From assembly GCF_003611735.1 (NCBI RefSeq), contig NZ_RAWG01000041.1, forward strand, positions 1 to 45,617: a stretch of 45,617 nucleotides of DNA. The letters run 5' to 3'. Every line of letters starts with the position of its first letter. Positions within the stretch are counted from its first letter, which is position 1. The position numbers and the translations under genes were made by a program. The notes beneath the pieces are model-generated. The model made no database searches. It was not told where the DNA came from and saw only the letters and a program-made list of their open reading frames with translations. Positions 35,055 to 45,617 of the stretch are shown here, in pieces. The DNA is from Corallococcus sicarius (GTDB lineage: Bacteria; Myxococcota; Myxococcia; Myxococcales; Myxococcaceae).

Positions 35055-35404
35055 TGACGTTGGAGAAACTGGTCGAGCAGTTCGCCCAGAACGTGGCCGC
35101 ACAGAACGAGGCCATCTTCCGGGGAGACGCCAAGACCGGCAACAAGCACGCCAGGAAGTACGGCGCCGCCGTCGATAAGCTCCTGGCCCACGGCAATGCC
35201 GGACGTGACGCTCTCGCCGTGCTGCTCAAGCATGAGCGCATGGACGTGCGCGTGATGGCTGCCGCGCATCTGCTCCGCTATCGGACGGCCGAAGCCAAAG
35301 CGGTCCTGGAGGAAGCTGCCAAGGGGCAGGGGCTTGTCCCGTTCGGAGCGCAGCAGGCATTGAAACGCTGGGAAGAAGGAACCTGGGCGCTCGATCCAGA
35401 GTAG
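35054..35404 (+). CDS. DUF2019 immunity-like protein, copy 3
   Basis: 116 aa from ATG 35054. It is a more diverged paralogue (LEKLVEQFAQNVAAQNEAIF, NKHARKYGAAVDKLLAHGNA, GAQQALKRWEEGTWALDPE). The substitutions cluster in the second half (KGQGLVPFGAQ versus GGVGALDAIM), the part likely to set toxin specificity. It has no intact toxin of its own here. Last gene of the array. Confidence 0.8.
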   Translation: MTLEKLVEQFAQNVAAQNEAIFRGDAKTGNKHARKYGAAVDKLLAHGNAGRDALAVLLKHERMDVRVMAAAHLLRYRTAEAKAVLEEAAKGQGLVPFGAQQALKRWEEGTWALDPE

Positions 35405-35439
35405 CCCCCGTCGTGTCTCAAGCAAAGACAGACATTGAC

Positions 35440-36399
35440 TCAAGTCACAAGGACGAGCAGGAGCCCCAGGGGCAGGAACCGTTCGCCCAGCACCGCGGCG
35501 TAGCGAAGCAGCATCGCGGGGTTCTTCACCGCGAGCGACACGCACTCACCCCAGCGCCCGGCATGCAGGGGTTCGCGGAAGCGGGCGTCCCCCAGTTCGT
35601 CCCGCTTGCGCCGCCGGTAGCCTTCGAGCGCCTGGACAATTTCGCCGTGAGTCTTTGCATCCACGTCGCGAATCAGCGCGTCCGTCATCTCCAGTATCTG
35701 TGAAAGACATTGCACCGGACTGGCGACGAGGGAGCCCCTCCGGGCCCGATAGAAATACATCGCCTCGTGTGACACCACCATCCTGGCGGAAGCCAGCAGG
35801 CAGCGGAGCAACAGCTCGAAGTCCTCTCCCGCCCGGAACGCGGGGTTGTAGCGGAGGCCTCGCTCATCGAGGAACTCCCGGCGGAAGAGCGGCTTCAGGA
35901 TGCCGAAGTCGTCCTCGGCCATCTTCAGGGCGTCCACCTCGAAGGGCTTGTCAATGCGGCCCAGCCGCTGGGCGTGCACCGTGAAGAGCGTGGACTCGGG
36001 CCCGGGCGCTCCCTCCGGGACGAGCAGCAGGTCGTCACAGACGATGTCCGCACCGTGGGCCTCCGCGAGCGCCAACAGCCGCTCCAGCCGGTCCTCCTTC
36101 CACCAATCATCCGCGTCGAGGATGGCGATCCACTCCCCCCGCGCCTGGTCGATGGCCACGTTCCTGCTCCGGGCAGGGCCCTGGTTCCTCACGTTCTCGA
36201 AGACCCGCACCCGGGCGTCGCCATAACCCCTGGCGACCGCCACCGTTGCGTCCGTCGAGCCGTCGTCCACGACGACGACCTCCACGTCCGCCAACGTCTG
36301 CGCCAACACCGAGTCGATGGCGGCACCGAGGTAGCCCTCCACATTGAAGGCAGGGATGACCACGGAGACACGAGGCCTCATTGGATCCAGATTGCTCAT
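35440..36399 (-). CDS. Family 2 glycosyltransferase
   Basis: 319 aa from ATG 36399; ATG 36381 is in frame. GT-A fold marks are VSVVIPAFN (11-19), VVVVDDGSTDAT (41-52), and the metal/sugar-nucleotide motif DADDWW (95-100). Then come AGEDFELLLRCLL and a C-terminal hydrophobic stretch (FLPLGLLLVLVT) that may anchor it to the membrane. It transfers a sugar from an NDP-sugar; acceptor unknown. It is divergent from the GT1 gene with only 44 bp between starts, so the two likely share a control region and belong to the same cluster. Confidence 0.88.
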   Translation of the reverse strand: MSNLDPMRPRVSVVIPAFNVEGYLGAAIDSVLAQTLADVEVVVVDDGSTDATVAVARGYGDARVRVFENVRNQGPARSRNVAIDQARGEWIAILDADDWWKEDRLERLLALAEAHGADIVCDDLLLVPEGAPGPESTLFTVHAQRLGRIDKPFEVDALKMAEDDFGILKPLFRREFLDERGLRYNPAFRAGEDFELLLRCLLASARMVVSHEAMYFYRARRGSLVASPVQCLSQILEMTDALIRDVDAKTHGEIVQALEGYRRRKRDELGDARFREPLHAGRWGECVSLAVKNPAMLLRYAAVLGERFLPLGLLLVLVT

Positions 36400-36443
36400 C
36401 TTGCAGGGCTTCCTATTCTGCCTGTCTGATACCGTCCTGAGCC

Positions 36444-37796
36444 ATGGCGAAAATCGTCTTTCTTCCGCTTCCGGAGGCGGGACACATCCACGCGACCTTC
36501 GGCCTGGCGAAGCAGCTTGCGTCGCGCGGGCATGAAATGGGTTACATGGCGCCACCTGACGGCGAGGCCTTCCTGCGCCACTCGCCGTGGCCCTTCACAC
36601 CCATCCTCGAGGACGTGCTGCCCCGGGGGTATCAGGCGGAGCTGCACTCGCGGCTGGCGGATCCGCAGCTCACCCCCGCCGCCCACCGGGAGCTGACCCG
36701 CGACTTCCTCCGCCGGCGCGGTGAGCGCAACCAGGAGATCCTCTTCGGCGCCGCGTTCGAGTCACGGCTACGTGACAGCGGGGCCGACCTGCTGCTCGTG
36801 GATGCGACGTTCACCCTTCCGGCGCTCGCGGCGCACAAGCTGGGCATCCCCGCGTTCCAGCTGTGCACCAACCTCGCGCTGAACCGCGATGCGGCAGTGC
36901 CTCCCCTGACGTCGCACCACATCCCCACGGGCCGGCTGCTGTCCCGGCTGCGCATCCGCGCCTCCTGGGAATGGCTCTACCTGCACACGTTCATGCCCGG
37001 CGGGGAGAAGATGCGCGCGCCGGTGCGGGCGTTCTACCGCCGCCACCCCGACGCCATCCCGGGCGACTTCCATGCCCACCTGCAAATCGGTCCGCACCTG
37101 AACGTGCCCACCCTCGTGACGTGCACACCCGGGTTCGACTTCCCGCGCGCCTCGGGCGGACTCCACTATCTGGGGCCGTGCGTCGACCGCGAGCGCGCCG
37201 AGCCGCCCCTCCCCCCGGAGCTGGCTTCCGGGGACGCCCCCCTCATCCTGTGCTCCCTGGGAAGCCACGGCGACCGCGTCCGCGCGCACCGCCACTTCTT
37301 CCAGGCCGTCATCGACGCCGTCTCACGCAGGCCCGAATGGCGGCTGCTCATGGCGGTGGGCGGCCAGGTGGGCGCGGACGGCTTCGGTCCCCTTCCCTCC
37401 AACGTCACGGTGATGGACCGCGTGCCGCAGCTGTCCGCCCTGAAGCGCGCCTCGGTGATGATCACCCATGGGGGGCTCAACAGCGTCAAGGAATGCATCT
37501 GCCTGGGCGTCCCCATGATCGTCCAACCCCTCGTGTTCGATCAGCCGGGCAATGCCGCCCGGGTGGTCCATCACGGCCTGGGCCTTCGGGGAGACATCCG
37601 CCAGGCCTCGGCGGAGCGGCTGGGTGCCCAACTGGACGAGGTGCTGGGAAACCCCGCCTACCGCACCCGCGTGCGGGCCCTCCAGCGGGACTTCCTGGAC
37701 GCCGACGACTCCGGACTCGGGGCCCGGACCATCGAGCAGCTCCTGCAGCTCCACGAAACACGCACCGCCCCTCAAGCAAAGCGAGCCGCCCCATGA
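36444..37796 (+). CDS. GT1/MGT-type glycosyltransferase, copy 1
   Basis: 450 aa, GT-B fold. The N-terminal acceptor domain starts IVFLPLPEAGHIHATFGLAK. The C-terminal donor domain has LILCSLGSHGD and the nucleotide-sugar signature MITHGGLNSVKECICLGVPM, then PLVFDQPGNAARV. It resembles macrolide and natural-product glycosyltransferases (MGT family) that decorate small hydrophobic acceptors. Its stop overlaps the next start by four bases (ATGA). It is a paralogue of the gene at 39338-40678. Confidence 0.9.
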   Translation: MAKIVFLPLPEAGHIHATFGLAKQLASRGHEMGYMAPPDGEAFLRHSPWPFTPILEDVLPRGYQAELHSRLADPQLTPAAHRELTRDFLRRRGERNQEILFGAAFESRLRDSGADLLLVDATFTLPALAAHKLGIPAFQLCTNLALNRDAAVPPLTSHHIPTGRLLSRLRIRASWEWLYLHTFMPGGEKMRAPVRAFYRRHPDAIPGDFHAHLQIGPHLNVPTLVTCTPGFDFPRASGGLHYLGPCVDRERAEPPLPPELASGDAPLILCSLGSHGDRVRAHRHFFQAVIDAVSRRPEWRLLMAVGGQVGADGFGPLPSNVTVMDRVPQLSALKRASVMITHGGLNSVKECICLGVPMIVQPLVFDQPGNAARVVHHGLGLRGDIRQASAERLGAQLDEVLGNPAYRTRVRALQRDFLDADDSGLGARTIEQLLQLHETRTAPQAKRAAP

Positions 37797-39223
37797 CCAT
37801 GCCCCGAAGCGCGACGCTGATCATGGAGGCGGAGCCCTACGCGAACGCCTCGGGCTACATCAATGCGCTGCTCGCCGAGGAGCTGTCACGGCTGGGCTAC
37901 ACCCACGAGGCCCACTACCGGCAGCACCCCGTCCCGGGCAACGTCGTCACGCCCCTGGCCACCGCGGACCGCCTCCGGCGCATGCGGGCGGCGCCCAAGG
38001 CGGACCTCGCCGTCTACTGCGACCGCGCGCTGGCCCTGCGGCTGCCCACGCGCGAGCAGGCCCGCAGGACGGTGGTGCTGTTCCACGGGCTGATGGGCGC
38101 GCCCTCCACGTGGCTCGAGTCGCCTGTCATCGACCGGTACTGGGTGCTCTCCCCCTACATGGAACACGCGCTGACCTCCCTGCTGGCGCTGCCCGACTGG
38201 AGCCGGCGTCAGTGCCTGCACCCCCGGGCCTTCCAGTCCGTGTCCCTCCTCACGCCGCCCCTGCCCTGCGTCGACCAGGCCCTCGGCCACCCGGAGCTGA
38301 AGGGCGCGCCGCTGCCGGCCCACCTGCGCGAAGCGCTGGAGTCCGGGGACGTCATCGGCCACGCCGTCCAGCCCGGCAAGCCGGACTGGAGCGCCGTCAC
38401 CGCCATCCTGCTCAACCTCAATGCCCTGGCGCTGGAGCATGGCCAGCAGCGGCGCATCCGGCTGGTCATCGAGGCGGAGGACTTCGCGCTCGTGCAGCAC
38501 GCCTTCGCCCGGGGGGATGCCAGCGCCGAGGCCGCCCGGATGGGCCTGGAGGCGCTCGGCCTCACGCTGGAGGACGTGCTCATCCCGGTGGAGAAGCTCA
38601 GCCAGCCCGCCCTCTTCCAGCTCTTCCGCTCGGCGCGCTTCGGCCTGGCCTACAACGGCTTTCCGGAGCCCTTCGGCTTCTACGTGCTCGAGTCCGTGTT
38701 CAACGGCTGCCCCGTCTACACCAATGGCATTGGCAACAACCGGTTCGCGCTTCCCCCGGGCCACGGCATCCACGTCCACGAGAGCGTGGGAATGTCCTGG
38801 GGCGACGTGGGCGCCTACGCGGAGGTGGCTTCCCGCATCTTCGCGGACCTGGACGCGCCCGAGCTCCAGTCGGCCGCCTGCCTCCGGGGCCGCGAGCACC
38901 TCCTGCGCACCTTCACCCGCGCCGCCTTCGCCCGCTCCGTGGAGACGTGCCTCCAGCAACTGGAGGGCCCGACGCCAGAGCCCGTCCCCTTCGAGACACT
39001 GGAGATCGCGCTCGGCCCGCTCGTGCGCTGCCTGGACGAAGAGGGGCGCGTCGTCTCCGACTTCGAGCACGTCACCCTGGAGCCCGGCGAGTTCCAGCTC
39101 CTGCGCGACGTGCAGGGACGCCGCGTGGGTGACCTCCCGGCTGATACAAACCCCTTGAAGTCAGACATGTTGCAGGGGCTCTTCTCCCGGGGCGTGCTGA
39201 CCCTGCGACCTCCGGGCTTGTGA
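37793..39223 (+). CDS. GT-B glycosyltransferase (GT4-like)
   Basis: 476 aa from ATG 37793, overlapping the upstream stop by four bases. There is no signal peptide. The N-terminus (ATLIMEAEPYANASGYINAL) includes a GYIN loop like the donor-side GG loop of GT4 enzymes. The C-terminal domain has the E-x7-E-like signature GFPEPFGFYVLESVFNGCPV, then YTNGIGNNRFALPPGHG. The last 80 residues are an extra region of unknown role. Acceptor and sugar unknown. Coupled translation with the preceding GT1 gene argues for joint action on the same product. Confidence 0.8.
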   Translation: MTMPRSATLIMEAEPYANASGYINALLAEELSRLGYTHEAHYRQHPVPGNVVTPLATADRLRRMRAAPKADLAVYCDRALALRLPTREQARRTVVLFHGLMGAPSTWLESPVIDRYWVLSPYMEHALTSLLALPDWSRRQCLHPRAFQSVSLLTPPLPCVDQALGHPELKGAPLPAHLREALESGDVIGHAVQPGKPDWSAVTAILLNLNALALEHGQQRRIRLVIEAEDFALVQHAFARGDASAEAARMGLEALGLTLEDVLIPVEKLSQPALFQLFRSARFGLAYNGFPEPFGFYVLESVFNGCPVYTNGIGNNRFALPPGHGIHVHESVGMSWGDVGAYAEVASRIFADLDAPELQSAACLRGREHLLRTFTRAAFARSVETCLQQLEGPTPEPVPFETLEIALGPLVRCLDEEGRVVSDFEHVTLEPGEFQLLRDVQGRRVGDLPADTNPLKSDMLQGLFSRGVLTLRPPGL

Positions 39224-39337
39224 CATTTTCCGTCACACTTTCTCTCAAGACAGGAGAAGCGCAACTCACTTGTTTCACAGGCTTGGCTAATTTTACTTGA
39301 CTCGAAAGTGTTCACTGGCAGTAGATTTGCCGAAGGA

Positions 39338-40678
39338 ATGGCAACCTTCGTTTTCTCACCGGTCGATGACCACGGGCACGTCAATCCGACGTTGCGGATT
39401 GCCAGGGCGCTCCGGTCCAGGGGGCACCGGGTCGTCTACTGCGGGCTTCCGGACCTGGAGTCGCTGGTCGGGCCCGAGGGCTTCGAGTTCCTTCCGGTGC
39501 TGGAGGAACTCTGCCCCAAGGGCTTCCAGGCGGAGATGCTGGCCCGCGCCAGCGAGCTTCGCGGGCTGAAGCTGCTGCGCTTCGCCCGGGAGGTGCAGCG
39601 CCACGAGGACCGCTTCTTCGCGGCCGTGCTGGCGGGGGCCTTCGACAAGCCGTTCGCCCAGCTGCGGCCGGATCTGCTCCTGTGTGACGTGCTGCTGCCG
39701 GAGCCGCCGCTGGCCGCGCACGGGGCGCGGGTGCCGTGCCTGCTCCTGAATACGACGCTGCCGCTGCGGCAGGAGGTGGGACAACCCCCGCTGACGTCGC
39801 CCCTGGTGCCCGACGGGCGGCTCAGCTCCCGGGTGCGCCTGCGGCTGGCCTGGCTGCGCGCGACGTACCGCCACCGGCTGGGGCTGTGGTTCGGCTCCCG
39901 CTCAATCCGCCACCTGCTGCGGCTGGCGCGGCACTACGGCTTCCCGCGCGAGCGGCTGGACTTCGACGGCATCACCATCAAGCCGTGGGGACCGGAGCTG
40001 GTGCTCTGCCCCCGGGAGTTCGCGGAGCTGACGCCCGCCCCCGTCGCCCCCCGGGGTGAGTACCTCTATGCGGGCCCCTCCGTGGACCTGGAGCGCAAGG
40101 AGCCGGACTTCCCCTGGGAGCGGCTGCGCGACGGCCGGCCGCTCGTGCTCGCGTACCTGGGGACGATCCCCTACGCGACGGACCTGGACGCGCGCCTCTT
40201 TCGTGCCGTGCGCGACGCGGCGGCCCGCAGGCCGGACTGGCAGTTCGTGCTGGGCGTGGGCCGCAAGCTGGACCCGGCGGCCTTCGACGGGACCGCCCCC
40301 AACGTCATCGCCGTGCGGCACGCGCCCGTCGTGGGGCTGCTGCGCCGGGCCACCGCGATGATCACCCACGGCGGCTTCAACAGCGTGAAGGAGTGCATCA
40401 GCCTGGAGGTGCCGATGGTGGTCCTCCCCATCCAATACGACCAACCCGGCATCTCCGCCCGGGTGGTGCACCATGGCCTGGGCGTGCGCGCAGCGCCCGA
40501 AGACGTCACCCCGGAGGCCCTGCTGGCCCTCCTGGACGAGGTCGTCACGGCCCCCCGTTACCGCGAGAACCTCCGGCGGTTGCGCTCCCGCTTCGACGCG
40601 GCCGAGCAGGAGCTGCCCGCCGCGGATGTCATCGAGAGCTTCCTGCGCCGCCACACCGTGGCCGCGCTGTCCGCCTAG
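39338..40678 (+). CDS. GT1/MGT-type glycosyltransferase, copy 2
   Basis: 446 aa from ATG 39338, with GAAGGA right before it; GTG 39308 would add ten residues. Marks are ATFVFSPVDDHGHVNPTLRI at the N-terminus, LVLAYLGTIPYATD, and donor signature MITHGGFNSVKECISLEVPM followed by PIQYDQPGISARV. It is a paralogue of the gene at 36444-37796 with the same C-terminal layout, so two sequential or alternative glycosylations are likely. The 114-bp gap upstream is AT-richer than its surroundings and may hold a promoter. The aminotransferase gene follows after 27 bp. Confidence 0.9.
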   Translation: MATFVFSPVDDHGHVNPTLRIARALRSRGHRVVYCGLPDLESLVGPEGFEFLPVLEELCPKGFQAEMLARASELRGLKLLRFAREVQRHEDRFFAAVLAGAFDKPFAQLRPDLLLCDVLLPEPPLAAHGARVPCLLLNTTLPLRQEVGQPPLTSPLVPDGRLSSRVRLRLAWLRATYRHRLGLWFGSRSIRHLLRLARHYGFPRERLDFDGITIKPWGPELVLCPREFAELTPAPVAPRGEYLYAGPSVDLERKEPDFPWERLRDGRPLVLAYLGTIPYATDLDARLFRAVRDAAARRPDWQFVLGVGRKLDPAAFDGTAPNVIAVRHAPVVGLLRRATAMITHGGFNSVKECISLEVPMVVLPIQYDQPGISARVVHHGLGVRAAPEDVTPEALLALLDEVVTAPRYRENLRRLRSRFDAAEQELPAADVIESFLRRHTVAALSA

Positions 40679-40705
40679 CCCCTTCCCATCGCCAAAGCCC
40701 ATCCC

Positions 40706-41977
40706 ATGAGCCCCCAGCCCTTCGCCTCCGATGACCACGCCACGACGGTGTTCGAGCAGCGTGAGTCCAACGTCCGCCTGTACTGCCATGCCTTCCCGGC
40801 GGTCTTCACCCGCGCCAAGGGCTCCACCCTCTTCGACACGCAGGGCAAGCGCTACCTGGACTTCTTCGCTGGCGCGGGCGCGCTCAACTACGGCCACAAC
40901 CCGGAGCCCATCAAGCGCAAGATCATCCAGTACCTGGAGGGCGACGGCATCGTGCACGCGCTGGATGCGTACACGGCGGCCAAGCGCGACTTCCTGACGC
41001 AGTTCGAGAAGACCGTCCTCATTCCGCGCGGGCTGGAGCACAAGGTCCAGTTCTGCGGCCCCACGGGCACCAACGCGGTCGAAGCGGCGCTCAAGCTGGC
41101 GCGCAAGGTGACGAAGCGCACCGGCCTCTTCGCCTTCACCGGCGCGTACCACGGGATGACGCTGGGCAGCAGCGCGGTGACGTCCAGCCGGGGCGTGCGC
41201 GCGGCCGCGGGCATTCCGCTGGGCCACACCACGTTCATCCCCTACCCGGAAGGGCCCAAGGGCGCCTTCGACTCGCTGGCCTTCATGGAGCGGATGCTGG
41301 ACGACAGCTGCTCGGGCGTGGACGTGCCCGCCGCCGTCATCGTCGAGAGCGTGCAGATGGACGGCGGCATCTACGTGGCCAGCGCCGAGTGGCTGCGCGG
41401 GCTGCGCAAGCTGACGGAGAAGTACGGCATCCTGCTCATCTGCGACGACATCCAGGCGGGCTGTGGCCGCTCGGGTCAGTTCTTCTCCTTTGAGCGCGCG
41501 GGCATCGTCCCGGACCTGGTGACGCTCTCCAAGTCCATTGGCGGCTATGGCTTCCCCATGTCGCTGCTGCTGATGAAGCCCGAGCTGGATCAGTGGCGGC
41601 CGGGTGAGCACACGGGCACGTTCCGCGGAAACCAGGTGGCGTTCGTCGCCGCCACCGCGGCGCTCGACTACTGGGCGCAGGAGGACTTCACGCATGCGCT
41701 CGCCGCGAAATCCCAGCTGCTGGGCGAGCTCTCCCGCGAGGCGGCCCCCGGGCTGGAGGTGCGCGGGCTGGGCATGGCGTACGGCATCGACCTGACCGAC
41801 CACGGCGGCTACGAGCGGGGCAAGCGCGTCCAGCAGCACTGCTTCCAGCGCGGGCTCATCCTGGAGCTGTGTGGCCGCGAGGACACGGTCATCAAGCTGC
41901 TGCCGCCCCTCACCACCTCCGTGGACGAACTCCGCGAAGGCACCGCCATCCTGGCGGGCGCCCTCCGGGAAGCCTGA
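40706..41977 (+). CDS. Class III PLP aminotransferase, diaminobutyrate--2-oxoglutarate type
   Basis: 423 aa. Closest pattern is EctB/diaminobutyrate aminotransferase: ESNVRLYCHAFPAVFTRAKG, YLDFFAGAGALNYGHNPEPI, VQFCGPTGTNAVEAALKLAR, LICDDIQAGCGRSGQFFSFE and the PLP Lys at K276 (TLSKSIGGYGFP). Known reaction of the family: L-aspartate semialdehyde plus glutamate to L-2,4-diaminobutyrate. No ectA or ectC lies here, so ectoine is not the product. In this cluster it could supply diaminobutyrate as a building block or aminate a ketone on the polyketide/lipid chain (both inference). It lies 27 bp after GT1 copy 2. Confidence 0.88.
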   Translation: MSPQPFASDDHATTVFEQRESNVRLYCHAFPAVFTRAKGSTLFDTQGKRYLDFFAGAGALNYGHNPEPIKRKIIQYLEGDGIVHALDAYTAAKRDFLTQFEKTVLIPRGLEHKVQFCGPTGTNAVEAALKLARKVTKRTGLFAFTGAYHGMTLGSSAVTSSRGVRAAAGIPLGHTTFIPYPEGPKGAFDSLAFMERMLDDSCSGVDVPAAVIVESVQMDGGIYVASAEWLRGLRKLTEKYGILLICDDIQAGCGRSGQFFSFERAGIVPDLVTLSKSIGGYGFPMSLLLMKPELDQWRPGEHTGTFRGNQVAFVAATAALDYWAQEDFTHALAAKSQLLGELSREAAPGLEVRGLGMAYGIDLTDHGGYERGKRVQQHCFQRGLILELCGREDTVIKLLPPLTTSVDELREGTAILAGALREA

Positions 41978-42167
41978 GGCAGCGCCCTCCCGGGCGCTTC
42001 TTCGCGCGCAAAGGCTTGCGTGGCTCCCGCATGCGGGAGGCCCGCACGCTTTCGCCATGTCCGCTTCGCGCGAGCCCGCCAGTCCACCCGGCGGGCTCCT
42101 GGATGATCCACCGGAGGCGCGCACCGCGCCCCGGCGCACCTCTTCGCAGTCCCCCCGGAAGATCCCC

Positions 42168-45617
<3,450 letters not shown>

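Noticed and set aside
39316..39330. Sigma-54-like promoter TGGCAG-N5-TTGC
   Set aside because: GG/GC spacing is right, but the predicted start would fall inside the gene, past the chosen ATG at 39338. It is probably chance.

Overview
The window is high-GC, densely packed DNA with the gene content of a myxobacterium of the Cystobacterineae (Myxococcus/Corallococcus type). The evidence is a RomR-type motility regulator, an EncC-type encapsulin cargo protein and a GroEL in one block. From memory, this matches the Myxococcus xanthus order RomR (MXAN_4461), EncC (MXAN_4464), GroEL1 (MXAN_4467). Myxobacterial lipoprotein toxins with DUF2019 immunity proteins and a glycosyltransferase/PKS cluster agree with this.

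Layout. 1-6.7 kb (minus strand): a Cys-rich MopE-like secreted protein followed by a very large SpvB/FG-GAP/RHS lipoprotein whose C-terminal (probably toxic) end lies beyond the left edge. 7.0-13.7 kb (minus): tandem-CheW protein, RomR, valS with a histone H1-like tail, and nadC. 13.8-22.2 kb: response regulator/diguanylate cyclase, EncC ferritin-like cargo, hybrid histidine kinase, groEL under a CIRCE operator, single-domain receiver, TPR-metallopeptidase, small lipoprotein and methyltransferase. This part looks like conserved chromosome.

22.3-35.4 kb is accessory. It begins at selC, the selenocysteine tRNA (anticodon UCA), a classic integration target. It continues with a small ORF containing an in-frame TGA, a type I restriction-modification operon (hsdM-hsdS-hsdR) and an IS3-family element. 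That element is dead twice over: a 250-bp MITE-like insertion with a 6-bp target duplication splits orfA, and an amber codon interrupts orfB. Next come a truncated gene pair and a nuclease-toxin lipoprotein with its immunity gene. Two further immunity gene copies follow, each preceded by a shorter relic of the toxin C-terminus. A methyltransferase fragment and IS21-like end repeats are wedged between them.

35.4-45.6 kb: a biosynthetic cluster with one family 2 glycosyltransferase (minus), then a plus-strand run of two GT1-type glycosyltransferases, another GT-B glycosyltransferase, a class III (diaminobutyrate-type) aminotransferase and the start of a FAAL-ACP-KS megasynthase that runs off the right edge. 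It probably makes a glycosylated, amino-containing lipid/polyketide(-peptide). The observations I rate highest are the MITE in the IS, the toxin-relic/immunity array, the UGA-interrupted ORF beside selC, the ValRS-histone tail fusion and the distant encapsulin cargo gene.
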